Below are positions 33,415 through 45,191 of a stretch of DNA of 45,697 bases, one piece after another. The first letter of the stretch is position 1; every line of letters begins with the position of its first letter. The translations under genes were made by a program, and so were the position numbers. This stretch comes from Cudoniella acicularis (taxonomy: Eukaryota > Ascomycota > Leotiomycetes > Helotiales > Helotiaceae): assembly GCA_013054445.1 (NCBI GenBank), contig JAAMPI010000283.1, positions 1-45,697 of the forward strand. The letters run 5' to 3'. The notes beneath the pieces were generated by a model, which was not told the DNA's origin, searched no databases, and was given only the letters and a program-made list of their open reading frames with translations.

Positions 33415-35481
33415 ATGTCGTTCAGATAGTCAGCCGGCGGCATTGCTGCTGCTATTGCGCTCATCTACAACCTTATCCAGGCACTTGACAGTTACGACGG
33501 CGCGGCTGGCGATTACCGCGAGGCGTGCCTTTCCTTCGAGATTTGAAGTACACGCTCGACCCTCTGCAGATCTTCACGGCATGGAAGGCAGATGGAACAT
33601 ATTAAAGAGCCAACTGAACAATTCCTACTGTCTGTTCTCAAGTTTGAATCTGCGAAGGCTGTGGAAGGACACATTGGCATATCCTAGGGAAGTTTCAATG
33701 GCACACATTCATGTCAAAGAAGGTGTTGAAATTAGAGAAGATTAAGTCACATTTGAGGATAGGAAATACGATGATGAAGCGACTGACTTTGCGAGTCGAA
33801 TTTGTAACGTGTTTTCTTTCTCTCTTAAAAGCTTTAGCTAAATTTGCCGTGGTCCTATTTTTTATCGGAGATATAGTGTGGACTACCCAATAGCCGCTTC
33901 CTGAGAACTTACGCAAAATATTTCAAGAATTACTGAGGCCGGAACTCATCGCTATCCTTCGAGACAACCTTCTATCTCTCAATCCGAAATTACTTGAGAA
34001 TTACGAACAAAGACAAGCCAACGATCACAAAGAGGTCGTCTCAAAGATGTCAGAGAATTATGCCGACTTATCTTCAGCTAGATATAAGATCAAGAGGCAG
34101 ATGGATGATTCCAACCTCTCACAAGAACGAATCGAGTGTTGCCTCAGGGGACATTGCCGAGAGGTCAAGGAGTGGAGGAAACTTCAGGAACAGAATTCTG
34201 GTACCTCCCAAATAATACGGGAAAATTCCAAGCTTGTATGTTGCTCAGAATGCAGTGAACAAAACGCAGGGACTCTCACAGAAGTGTAAGTCGCGTAACA
34301 TCGTTAAAAATTGACATTGCTAATCCCAATGGGTACTATCTTGTCTTATATATAGGATGCTTTTTGACGAATCTTTTGTAGGTGTTTTTTGTCCATTATG
34401 TCCAATTAGATTTTTCACGAATTGACTGTTTTTAGTCTCGTGTTGGCCCGCTATGTATAGCCATCTTATGCGTTAATGCCCCCGTTACTGGCCAAGTACA
34501 ATATTTCGTTTTGGATGGAATCGGCTGACCCCCACGGATAGTACCGTATGAATACTTTCGTAGCTTCAAGGTATGAGTCTTTAGTTCTTTATGATTGGTC
34601 ATATTGCTAAAGAGTATAGGTGCTGAAAGAATTTATTGAGCATGAATTCAAAGATCTATCCGGCTCTGTTTGGGACACTAAGGATCGATATATGATATCT
34701 AGTTTTGCTAATAATCGAGTGCTTGATGAAAGCACTTGGAGCGTCACTGTCGTTCCTGGCACTGAAGTTGCTACGTCCATCGTTGTGCGTAGGTATCTCG
34801 ACGCGAGCTCAAACGCGAGATTAATTCGTTGCCCCGAGGGTCGTGGGAGAAAGTCGACACAGACTCGTGGGTACAATGGTATGTTGTCTGAATATTGACT
34901 GTGTTGTTTAAGCCTGTAATGCATTCCAATAACGTAGCCTGGTTTGTCATAAGGAGGTCCTAAATTCCTTACTCCAAAGTCCCCAAGAATATACCGAAAA
35001 CTATTCTTTGGGTCAAGGCATCAAGCGCTCTAAAACCGCCTCTGGTCCCATAAAATCATCCCCTCTGAAGACGGTACAACCCTTGCCGAAACCCGAAAGT
35101 CATTTAGACCTCTCTATTGATAGAGATCCTAACTTTTCGGAAAACGAAGACTTGATCCAAGAAAGAATCGACTACACAAGCTACATAAGTCTTGAAATGG
35201 CCGAGCTTCATAAAGATTCACAACGGAGAAAATATTAATTTTTTGACTTCAAGAGACATATTGCAACACGCGACATTCGCCAAAGTCTACAGCGAGAGGA
35301 AACTGATTTGGCACACGGCAAAGCTTTTGAGTCGGAGCCTGAATCTGACGAAGAAGATCTATCTATCTCCAAGAGAATTATGCAGAAGATTGTGCCAATT
35401 AAGAAGGCGTCAATAGCAGAGGATCAAATACCAGAACTCCCCGCGGATATCGAGTTTCTGAACAATCGCTGTGCTAACTGA
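33415..35481 (+). pseudogene. Decayed gene: STAND-type N-terminal leader, zinc ribbon, ubiquitin-like domain
   Basis: Pieces of one protein appear in order but in changing frames. MSFR then a TAG stop (33427) and IAAAIALIYNLIQALDSYDG resemble the N-terminal leader found in fungal STAND/NACHT-type proteins. Next come LKYTLDPLQIFTAWKADGTY (other frame), EPTEQFLLSVLKFE, MSKKVLKLEKIKSHLRIG, and LPENLRKIFQELLRPELIA to a helical segment. A Cys4 element (CCSEC ... CPLC) is split by a 70-nt intron (34286-34355). The block PYEYFRSFK, intron, VLKEFIEHEFKDLSGSVWD, STWSVTVVPGTEVATSIVV is of the ubiquitin-like type. An acidic tail from 35008 to 35481 contains one TAA at 35236. At least two stops and two frame changes make it a pseudogene, though introns are still recognisable. 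Domain names are from family memory. Confidence 0.65.
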
Positions 35482-37183
35482 ATCACTGACTATTGTTATT
35501 AATTACACGTCTGGAGGCTGAGACATGGGCTCAAGGTTTTTGCGATTGGATAAGCAGAATTCATTATGCCTATCATTATTACGATATAATCTTATGTCGG
35601 GACGCCTAGTAAGTCTTTAATCTTACTACCTAACTGGACGACTTGAGCATCCTTTGTACACTACGTTTCTTTGTCCTTCGTTCCCAACCATCAGTCTATC
35701 GAGAGCTCAATGCGGCGTTATAATTCGTCCCATGGATACGTCCTCTGCAACCTTGTTGGTCAATGTAAGAAGTGTGACACGAATATCTCTGAGACTCAAA
35801 TCTCATGCCCAAGCTGCAGAAGCGATGATTCCCATAATCTCTGGGGTAAGTTTCAGCCCGCTAAAAGGATGGTTTGGTGCTAATGAGTGTAGGTTGCTCG
35901 CACTTACAGGACCTCATGATGTGAATGACACTAAAGGGGATCCCCATTTTTTGTGGGCAATAGTCAGTCTAGCAGCTTGGATTGGAATGTCTTCCTTTGG
36001 TCTCTGGGCCTCTGGCTCAAAGTCATCTGGGGGAGAGATTTGTGGAATTGTCAGGGCTCGATTGGAATCTACAATATTCGATACTCATGAAATGATGTTT
36101 TTAATTTTAACCTTACGTGATATGATATCCCTTTCAGTCCGCGAAAGCTGACCACATCTATGGTCTGGAATTATATAGGGATGTTGCGATACAGAGCCTC
36201 TGCTATCGCTATTCTTAAATCAATAGCTGTTCGGCCAACTATTTGGGGTCAGCTTGCTGTAAAAAGAAAAAAGATATAAGCTTAGACGTATTCGAGAAAT
36301 CTTTTACTTAAGCTCTTGAAGGCTTAGAGTTTCAGTAAAGGGGACTTTTAAAGTAGCTTGGGTAATAGCCGGTGAACTCTTGGTTAGTGATTCCGAAGAT
36401 CGTAATAGTGTCCAAATCAATATAATATTAAACCATAACAAATCGTTATAGTAGAAGACAAACTCTTCCTCGGATAAGGATATCGAAGGCTATACTTTGT
36501 CCTTCAGGAATGCTCACCCTTGGCTTAGGTTAGAGCAGCGACTGCTCAACTGTGGAGACGGAAGTAGACTTTGGCGAGGTCAGGTTTCGTCTGAGGCTTT
36601 AGAGGTGGTTCCCTCATTATGGCTCTTGTTTATAGCGGTATCTTCTTGAATATGGTTTAACGGCAATATAATTTGTAGACGATGGATTAATGTCATTGAA
36701 AACGTGGAAAAATTGCAAGTGATGTCGCGATTTTAGTGCCTTGGTTTCTTCTGGAGTTTTTGGTCAGGGATTCGCGAAGTCGCGTGGGCAGGGCACTTGA
36801 AAGTAATTAAATAACTACAAATTCCAGGGCTGACTAAAATATGTAAAATATTGAAATAGAAATTAAAGATGTATTCAGCTTATTTTAATAATATTTCATC
36901 CGAATGGGATGCTTGTTCTTTGAAGTGTTTTCAGTGATCCATGTGGCACGGGCTTGTGAACCTTTAATGGAAAATGAATGCACAGGAAAACATTTAGACT
37001 TTTTAGTTCACTGTGAGGAGAGAACAAGGTAGTAAGTGGTTGTACAACAATCTTTTAACTTCTAGCTTAACTAATAATATACGAAGTACAATAACATAAA
37101 GACATAAGACGGGTCCTAGCCACCCCTCTACGCTGTCTCTTCAAGAGTCAGAGACCAAGACCCCCTTTCGTTCCCTCGAAGAC
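35482..37183. other. AT-rich intergenic with a Cys4 fragment
   Basis: A frame at 35671-35883 contains CKKCDTNISETQISCPSC, a C-x2-C...C-x2-C zinc-ribbon-like fragment with no clear continuation; it may be debris from a gene such as the one to its left. The rest, especially 36150-37130, is AT-rich, and an 18-base repeat at 36578-36595 is the inverted copy of 26570-26587. No intact gene is seen. Confidence 0.45.
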
Positions 37184-38464
37184 TCAAACTCCTGGAAGCT
37201 TATCAAGCCCTGTGTAACATTAGTGATTGATATCGTGATGTTTAGAGGGAAGAACTTACAGCCATCAAAATTCTCAATATAGCGACTGGGCACCTTGCAA
37301 CCACTCGCCGTATCAGGCGTCAAGACCTTAAGATTCGCACACTTAGCACCCTGGCAAGGCCCACCATCCATAGCCTTCTGAAGTGCATCACCCTTCCATC
37401 CGAACACGTAATCGCCGTGTTGGCTGTATCCAGTCGTATCTCCCGTGCTGAGAACGAAAGGCTGGGATCCATCAGCAGGCCAGTCGGCCTTATTGTTGAA
37501 CTTGGTTGTGTCCCAGACAATCTGTGGTCAGAAGTTAGAATAAGTTCAGATAATGAAGCGGGAGCTCAAGAGATGACGACTTACCTCCAACATGATTTGT
37601 GGGATCTTAACAGGGTGGGTGGAAGGGCAGGCACCGCCGGTGGTTGAGCCGTCAAAGGTGTGGGGTCCTCCTGTGGGGTAGGCAACATGGGATTTGTGGT
37701 CGGGAGAGTCGAGGTTCTTGCCGTCCCAGCAGGTTGGGTATAGGATGTTTGATCGGATGCCACCTAAGCATTGTCCGCTTGGGAGGGTCTCTGTGTCTAA
37801 CCTGTTCTTTGTTAGTTGGTTCAAAGAAAAGCAGCGGGAAGGCTCACTTGGCGTCTTGACAAGGAGCAGCGTTGTCTCCTCCGAAGTTGGGGCCAGAGTA
37901 GCAACGGAAGCATGATTGTGACTTTCTTCCTGTGCCCACCTTTGCGCGTGCGGTAGCATCACCAACAAGCATGCGGAATCCCTGGATATCATTATTAGTG
38001 AAATCATTGTTAGTTGTTGGAGTCCAACTTACCGGCTTGAAAGCAGTAACCTTTCCCTTTCCGTCCGAAACATAATAGACAACGAAACCACCCTGGGTCT
38101 GAGTCGTGAACTTATCATTGAAAAGCAACCTATTAGGAACCTGAGGAACACGCTTGTAACTTCCATTCCTCGCCTTGAAGTACAAGTTGGCGGTCCAATA
38201 GTTTGAGAAATCATCAGCGAAGTTGCAGGACGTGCAAGAAGCGAGACCGGCGACATCGGTGCTGGGTATCGAAGCATTGAAGGCGTTTCCTCCAATCACT
38301 TGATGCATATGCGGCGATGGGATGGCGTCAGGGTTGACGAGGGGATCGATACGATCGACGACGATCTGGGAGCAGCCGAACCGCAACATAGTTGAGCCGC
38401 CGCCTGCGCCCTGAGGCACAGCTTGGGTGAGCGCCGCGAAGGCGAGGAGAGAGGACCAAATCAT
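37184..38464 (-). CDS. Secreted DUF1996 protein
   Basis: Five exons on the minus strand: 38464-38033, 37981-37848, 37801-37585, 37521-37260 and 37209-37184, giving 356 residues. A signal peptide is clear (MIWSSLLAFAALTQAVPQG). The DUF1996 pattern follows: RFGCSQIVVDRIDPLVNPDA, PSPHMHQVIGGNAF, the C-x2-C of LASCTSCNF, FGGDNAAPC, ILYPTCWDGKNLDSPDHKSH, HPVKIPQIMLEIVWDT, YSQHGDYVFGWKGDALQKAM, and an end at DGWLDKLPGV. The final residues appear only if the last 26-nt exon is included; skipping it gives an unrelated tail. DUF1996 proteins are secreted or wall-associated proteins of fungi with several conserved Cys and no proven activity. The splice pattern is secure because every junction restores the family sequence. 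Confidence 0.92.
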
Positions 38465-38930
38465 GATGAGTGAGTACGTGGAAAGGAATTCCGTAGCTTT
38501 GTGACGCAACCTAGGAATGGGGCAGAAGTAGAGAGGTAGAGGCATCCTGGCTGGGCTGGACATGTCGTTTTTATAAGGTCAAAGAAAGAGAGTAGATTAT
38601 CTAAGTTCCATCCTCTGCGATTCTACACAATTGCCGCTTTCAGCACCTGTAAATTGTAGAAGGACGGGTTGATATTGTTTTCTATATCGCACGACCAATC
38701 CCAACATGTCTAGGTATGAAAACATTCCAGGGGCCATCTTCGTGACCTATTAGAAAGGTTGGTTTGCCACCTAGTGATTTTGCCGCATAAAGTTTGAGGC
38801 TATTCAGGTTTTTGTGCTACTCACATGCCCCTATTTCTCGATATTAACCATCTCGTTAGGACGTTTCTAGTTCGGCCATTCCTCGGATGCTTATTGTGGC
38901 CACGAGAAGAGTCACGATGTATATTCAAGG

Positions 38931-38956
38931 TACCCCACATAAACGCATGTGGGGTA
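38931..38956. repeat. Perfect hairpin, 10-bp arms
   Basis: TACCCCACAT and its exact reverse complement ATGTGGGGTA are separated by AAACGC. A further CCCCACAT lies at 39022-39029, so the arm sequence recurs nearby. It could be a terminator-like or element-end structure; no role is shown. Confidence 0.8.
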
Positions 38957-39057
38957 GGGGTACGGGGTAACTTATAGGGGGGTAAGGAACAAGGAACTCC
39001 TTTACCAGATCAACCACAGGGCCCCACATAGCAAATTCTTAGAATTTGTTGAACAAG

Positions 39058-39076
39058 AATAAATAAATAAATAAAT
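39058..39076. repeat. (AATA)n microsatellite
   Basis: Nearly five tandem AATA units, ending before CCTTTACTCC. Confidence 0.9.
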
Positions 39077-40009
39077 CCTTTACTCCGTGACATAAGTGCC
39101 TTCCTGTTTCGATGGCGAGAAACGGAGTGCAATATTCTTGGATGCGAGTCTTCGCGGCTTCTCGCTCATCCGTAACCCCTTTTGCGATGCGTGCAGAGGT
39201 TGGTTTATTAATAACAATCCAATCATGTATTCTATTGTCGTGAAGTTAAAGATTTTTTGGATATTAAGTTAGATTTGCATGGTTTTTAATTTTCAAGTCT
39301 CTTAGAAAGGTCAAAATGTACCTCTCGCGATCAAGTGTGATGTCCCCTTCGACCGGGTTCGTGCCACATCGCTTGGCCACAATACTTCAAAGAACATGCA
39401 CAATTATGTGGTAAGATATTATTAGAAGGAATTTTTATGACTTCATTCATGTTTTTCTTCCTTTGGAGCCACTTGTTTGTTATTTTGATCTTGTGGTTGT
39501 TTAATTATTTCGAAGTGTTTAGTGTAACGTTGCGAAGCAGTGAACGGTCGAATGGATACATTCCCCATCTACATTAACTCTAGTCTACTACGCCACCGGA
39601 ACAGGAATCGATTTTCGCTGCAAGAATTTCCCTCATTGTCAGATGGTCGTCATCGTGAGGGAAGAACCTGAAATTTTAAATTGGGCTCGATGTGAGGGTC
39701 CATTTTCGGCTTGGCGAGTTCTCCTTCAAGATGGGCAGGATCGACCAAGCGATGGACTGTTCCTTCTTCTGTGTTACCAGAACCTCCTCCTGACCATTAT
39801 CCTTTCCTCGGTATTGTCCTTTTTCTATTTGTTCTCTTTGGTCTTGCAACGAGTCTCTTCCTGTTCCTCCTATGGCTTTTCTGTCCGAATTCGAGACGCC
39901 GGCTCCCAGCCCCACCCAACTGAGAGGGAACACTAATGACTCTAGTCTCATCACCACTCTATCACATATAGCGACAACCTGCTTTCATCAAAAGCCATCT
40001 CATTTCGTC

Positions 40010-41727
40010 TCAAGGTTCACCTTTCTCTAGATCCTTCTCAAAGTCCGTTCTCGGTTCTCGAGGTTGCACAACATCTACTTCCTTCTCATCACTTGACTTC
40101 GCCACACGATCGACTCCAACTCCCTCCTCATTGTACGTGTTATCACACGACTCCTCGCTCTCTCCACCACTCTCTGCATTGATAATACTCTCAGTATGTC
40201 TCGGTTCCTGCTCTCGTGGAACCTCATTTTGCTCAGCAGATTTGTCCGGAGTGGGCGCAAACTTCGATCGAACACGAATCAGCTCGCCATATTTGTAGAA
40301 GATGAATGGAATAGGGGCTAGGAGGATGGCAACACCACCGATTAGGGAACCGCCACCGCCAACACCGAGAGCATCGAACATATACTGGGTGAATAGGGGA
40401 GCAGAAGCACCTGCTGCAGACCGACAAATTGTATTGGCAGCAATTGCACTAGCTGCAAACATCAGGTAGGTATCGGTAAGGTAGTTGAGGTAAGCGACGA
40501 ATATGAGCAAGATAGATGTTGCAAGGAAAACACCAGCTATGGTGGGAACAATCCAGTGGATGCTGTTATATTCCGCTGTCCAGGCAAACCAGAACATGGT
40601 TATGGGGAATAGTATTCCTCCAAGCATTGCGACTGGCAACCTGTCTTCTGCTCGCCCTTGATATCCAGCAAGCATTTTCTTCTTGTCTCGCGCTGAGTTG
40701 GCAAATATCAATATTCCTCCAATAACAGCACCAACGATTGTCCCAACCAAGGGTAGTTCCCCAACTCCTGAGTTCCAACCTCTTTTTTGTTGGAAAACTA
40801 TCGGGTATATGGTGAACAGCATATACAACAATGTGTAGACGACAGACAGGTAAATGGCAACCATGAGCGAAATCGGATCGACGAGAATCTTCCACGGCCG
40901 CGTAAGAGCCACCTTAAAAATACCTGCCAGACTTCGATCAGTAGCCTCAACGGGAGCCTTAACATTCTCGAATCCAGGAATATTCAAACGACGAATCCTC
41001 CTCGCTTTATTCAGCAAGACCATTGACGGCAAAGTCTCAGGAAGAGTGAACATAAGGAGCTCCGTGATGCCAGCCAGCCAAAGCAAAACGTAAAAATTCC
41101 ACCTCCAATTCTCCTTCAGTTCAAGAAATCCAGAAATGACAGGTCCCAGAGCCGGTCCGATGTAAGTCATTATGGAAAACAAAGCAATGGCATTCCCTCG
41201 ATCGATCGTCCCCAGAGATCTGCGAGCACACCAGGAGCATTCGAAAGTGGAGCACTGGCGCAAGTACCCGTGAGGAATCGTCCCACAAGCAGCGCCCCAA
41301 AATTATTCGAAAAAGCGCATAGAAAAGTAAACGCAAGGTATAGCGTGAACGAAATATAAAAGATCCACCTTCTCCCATAAAATTCCGAAAGCGGCGCCCA
41401 AAACAGAGGACCAAAACAATATCCTAGCAAAAACAACGTGACGACCAAGTCCCCAACTTCAGTAGAAATATGAAAATACTCCGCGATTCCATCCAAAGCT
41501 CCCGAAGGACTTGATGATGCTATTGTTGCGTTTACCACCATGGATACTGCTACAATGGTGATGTACCATCGCCGCGCTTTTGACCAATTTTTGGGGTTTT
41601 CGATGTCATCTGGGGCGAAGTCGACGTGGCCGTCTTTGTTGAGAAAGGGGTTTTCGCTGGCTTCGACAGCTTTGGAGCGGTAGGGTTTGGCTGTAGGCCG
41701 GGAGAGGAGACGTTCTATGCGATCCAT
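40010..41727 (-). pseudogene. DHA1-type MFS transporter with one-base frameshift
   Basis: Twelve-helix drug:H+ antiporter-type transporter of the plasma membrane. The N-terminal part carries DDIENPKNWSKARRW, GYCFGPLFWAPLSEFYGRRW and LVGRFLTGTCASAPLSNAPG. The C-terminal part, in another frame, carries RGNAIALFSIMTYIGPALGP, NWRWNFYVLLWLAG, LPETLP and the later helices, ending with an acidic tail. The two frames meet within LADLW-G-x3-RGNA at 41196-41213, in the sequence GGACGATCGATCGAGGG. One missing base explains it; the family spacing (LADLWGPVARGNA-like) is restored exactly by a one-base insertion, and no intron fits. The first ATG in frame is at 41727; an upstream GTG-initiated extension is not trusted. 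As it stands, the protein would stop about 20 codons after the break, losing most helices. Confidence 0.85.
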
Positions 41728-43459
41728 TTGGACGCGAGGAAGGGTGGGGGGTGTTGAAGTTGATTCTAGGATATTTGACACCGGAAGGATGCGTGTTTGT
41801 GGGAGGATTTATGGGAAATAAATATGTAGAAGATAGAAAAGGAATTCGGAGTTAGAATGTACGAGGAGTTCGGTGTTTAGCAAAGCAGAATGGCCAAAGA
41901 AGCACAACATAAGCTCTGTACCCAAAATAAAATTCCGATGAAGATACTTCTAGTTCAAATCGAGGATCAATTTTTCAGCCTCCATTTTCTTCGATTTAAA
42001 CCCTATACGGTATCAAAACCCCATTCCTTTCAGCGAGAGCCAATGACTTCACCGGAGATCACGAAAAAGAGGGTTAAACGGGGTCTACTTTGGATCTGCA
42101 ACTAGGTCGTTTAAAGCAAGATTTCATTCGTTGATGCGGAGCGGGTATTCGGCAACGCATGCGCAAGCATAAGTGACTGTTGGTTTTTTTTGGAGGGGTT
42201 GAGGGGCACAGCGAAATGGTAAGACCGAAAGGCCGCAAAGGCGAAAGTGATGATATTATGAGGTCATTATGTTCGTAGATAGTTTTTGATGATTTTTGGC
42301 GAGGATGAGGATTTTATGATGCGAGAGTATCTAAATGCCGCGGATATAAAAGTTCGTATGAGGCTGATGGTGAAGCTTTTTGAAATTTTGGTATGAGCCG
42401 GCTGCCTGTCAGGGTATCAAAATTTCACGCCTCACAGCCCACGTTTTTGCACAACTTCTATTGAAAATCCACCTAGCTTGCTTTTTCAATCTATTTCCCG
42501 AAAAGGGCAATTTCCGCTCGAGAATTTTTTTTTTGCATTGATAACCCCCATCCTTGACTTTTGTTATCCTTTGCCGCATGACTCCAACCCCAAAAAGACG
42601 GATGGTATTCCTGCAGTGGCGGTGTGAAGGAGGGGTAAGCACATAAATTCTTGCTTACAAATCTGACAGAATGAACGCCGCGGTTAACTGATATAGTGGA
42701 CGCGAGATGCTGTGTGGATTGTGTGATGGAGAGGGGTGCATGAAGGGCGTGGATTGTGAGTGGGTTGTGAGAATTGAGTCAGTGCCGCAGCACGTTTTCA
42801 ACCCACAAAGTAAGAGCTTGATGCCCAGTCATTATTCACGATTTTAGGAATTGCAAAAACTGTCAAATTGAATTCGTTTTACATCAGACTGCAGGTAGCG
42901 GCAAGCTGACAACTTAGTAATGCCGAAGTCCTTTAAAAGTGGATTCAGCTTCGGTTCGGAGAATATACGTACATACGGAGGAGTGCAGGTGGAGGTGGAG
43001 TAAGCGAAGCCCCTGAATCCGGAGTTCGGTCTATTCGAATGCACGGCAGTCAGCAAGCTCTTCGATTGCAATAATACCGTACTCTGTACCGTGGTGTTTC
43101 GGTTTCGGAGATATGAAGTACCCTGGATTAAATATTTAGAAGCTTACGGCATTCTATTTGTATTTTATGGCCTGTGGAGCTATTGAATGATCACTCCCCT
43201 GAAAAGTTTCCATACCCGACCCCTATAATTCAGCGAGCTGAAAGACTTCTCTGGACTTTTAACGCTTAAGCCCGAGAAAGGACCGACTTTATTTGTGGGA
43301 ATGGGTAAGAATGAGAGTCGCGGAGATACGGTTCAAAAATTAGCACCGCACAGAAACGTTTGATAGACTTCTAGTTCGTTCTTCTCGAAGGTATTCATTC
43401 CGCCTCCACCTATTCCAGATAACCCGTCCCCCTTCAAAACACTCAATCCCATCATCCAT
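41728..43459. other. Intergenic, 1.7 kb
   Basis: Promoter of the MFS gene plus unassigned sequence. No recognisable frame. T-rich and AT-rich stretches occur around 42180-42300 and 42520-42540. Confidence 0.5.
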
Positions 43460-44818
43460 CTACCTCCCACCCAACTCAACTACACTCTCAGCAATAACAC
43501 CCACTGGATCACCCCTCTCCATCACTCTTTTCATCCCTTCAATCCTCTCCCTAAATCCCCTATCCCCCAGCACCCTCTTCACGCCCTCCCTAACCATCTC
43601 CACACTCGGCGTCCCAGTCTTCAAATCAACACCTATCCCCGCCCACGCTACTCTCGCCGCATTCTCCGGCTTTTCCTCCGTGCTGCCTGCTACTACCATC
43701 GGAACACCATTTGCGATTGCGTGTTGTACCGCGCCGTAACCGCCGTTTGTGACGAAGACGTCGCAGTAAAGAAGCAAGTCGTCGAAGGGCACGAAATCCG
43801 CGATGCGGACATTGGGTGGGATTTCGATTTCAGGTGGGAGGGTTGCGTTTCTCGCGCCGAGGACGGCGATGAGGATGATTGAGGGGTCGTTAGCGAGTGC
43901 TGTGATGGTAGGTAGCAAGAGTTGCGTTGGAAAAGTAGAAAAAGTGCCTTGAGAAACAGCTATTATTTTCTTGGGTTCTTTCTCATTCCCTTCTTCTTCT
44001 TTCAGTTTCTGATTGGAAATAAGTTCATGCCAAAAAGGGGGAAACGATTGTGCTGCGTCTCTTGATCCTCGCGGTAAGGAGCCAGCGAAGACGACGGTGG
44101 ACGGGAGGTCAGAGCGTGGGTATTCAATGGAGGGAATACACATTTGGATGTAGCGGTCTGGAAGGATGACTGCTGCGTCGTGATATAAATGTTCTGTGGT
44201 TTGTGCACCGGTGGAGGAAAGTAGTGAGAGGAAGATGGTGTGTAGATCTTGTGAAGATTCGCGGTGTTTTTGGTTGAGAACTGCGTTTCGTGCGCGCCCT
44301 GAGGGCGTAGAGTCTGGTGGGACGCAGGTTCCGAATGGAGCAGTGTCAATACTTGAGAGAGAAAGGGGCAGGACGCCGATGGTGATGTACGCGTCTGGTT
44401 TTAAGCCAGGTGCGTTTAAGATGGAAGGTAGATTTCCCAGGAAGCCATTCTCAACCATGAGCACCACTTTCCTATCCGGTTCTCTTGTCTTCAGATCTTT
44501 TAATGCGAGTTGAAGACTCTCGTACTGGCTTGGCATTGAACGCACGAATAGATGCTCGTTATCATAGGCTCCGAGTTCTTCCCCAGCTAGTTTGGTTCGT
44601 GCCGGGAAACGAGTATTGATTGTTGCTTCTGAGAAATTGGAGTACCCAGAAAGTGGGTGAAAGCGGGCCCCAATTGCTTCGATGGGCTCGCGGAAATGCG
44701 AACCGCTGACGAATGTTATGTCGAAGCTGCGTTCTACGAGACCGCGCGCGACTGCACGCATTGGCATGGTGTGCCCGTAAATTGGCATGGCGCCGATGAG
44801 AATATGTGGTTTGTCCAT
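43460..44818 (-). CDS. Glycosyltransferase family 1, MGT-like
   Basis: A 452-residue single-exon protein. It belongs to the GT-B, UDP-sugar-dependent glycosyltransferases. The N-terminus (HILIGAMPIYGHTMPMRAVARGLVERSFDITFVSG) is the acceptor-side Rossmann half, with the catalytic His probably in IYGHTMPM (residue ~16). The donor-side signature is VFVTNGGYGAVQHAIANGVPMVVAGSTEEKPENAARV (~350-386), where NGGYG-x-VQ-x-A-x2-GVP and the E-x-K-x-E-N motif are usual for fungal and bacterial MGT-type enzymes. SQGTFSTFPTQLL precedes it. The acceptor is not predictable; relatives glycosylate small lipophilic compounds such as phenolics, polyketides or sterols. There is no signal peptide or TM anchor, so it should be cytosolic. 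No adjacent biosynthetic gene is recognised. Confidence 0.9.
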   Translation of the reverse strand: MDKPHILIGAMPIYGHTMPMRAVARGLVERSFDITFVSGSHFREPIEAIGARFHPLSGYSNFSEATINTRFPARTKLAGEELGAYDNEHLFVRSMPSQYESLQLALKDLKTREPDRKVVLMVENGFLGNLPSILNAPGLKPDAYITIGVLPLSLSSIDTAPFGTCVPPDSTPSGRARNAVLNQKHRESSQDLHTIFLSLLSSTGAQTTEHLYHDAAVILPDRYIQMCIPSIEYPRSDLPSTVVFAGSLPRGSRDAAQSFPPFWHELISNQKLKEEEGNEKEPKKIIAVSQGTFSTFPTQLLLPTITALANDPSIILIAVLGARNATLPPEIEIPPNVRIADFVPFDDLLLYCDVFVTNGGYGAVQHAIANGVPMVVAGSTEEKPENAARVAWAGIGVDLKTGTPSVEMVREGVKRVLGDRGFRERIEGMKRVMERGDPVGVIAESVVELGGR

Positions 44819-45191
44819 GATCGCAAAAGGGGTGGTAAGCGACCGTAAGCGAAAAGAAAGGGGCTGAGGTCGACTTGGACTGTTTCACGCAAGTGAATCC
44901 CTTTTTTTTAAGTGTTGAGAAAGGGTGTGGGAATGAGTTGACGGACAGGTTGAATTGAAAAAGTTCTTAGACCAATGAAAGCGTGTGAAGTGTCCTCTGA
45001 GCTTGCCACGTGATTTGAAACTTCTATATGGGAAAAGTTGAGGAGATTCAGGAACAATGATGCATGAAGATCAGGAGAAATAATATTTTTTTACACAGCT
45101 AACAACATCAATAACCCATTATCTCTTCTCCTCCCTTCCCTTCCCTCCCATCCACCAACCCCACAAACTCCCACCCAAAACCCCCTCCCCC
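44819..45191. other. Intergenic
   Basis: Promoter of the glycosyltransferase (-) and 3' side of the next minus-strand gene. Pyrimidine-rich around 45120-45190. No gene is seen. Confidence 0.55.

Larger units (their letters stand above)
38465..40009. other. Intergenic, 1.5 kb
   Basis: Promoter of the DUF1996 gene and the 3' side of the MFS gene. It holds a perfect hairpin at 38931-38956 and an (AATA)n run at 39058-39076. No gene is seen; frames at 39643-39957 are not recognisable. Confidence 0.5.
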
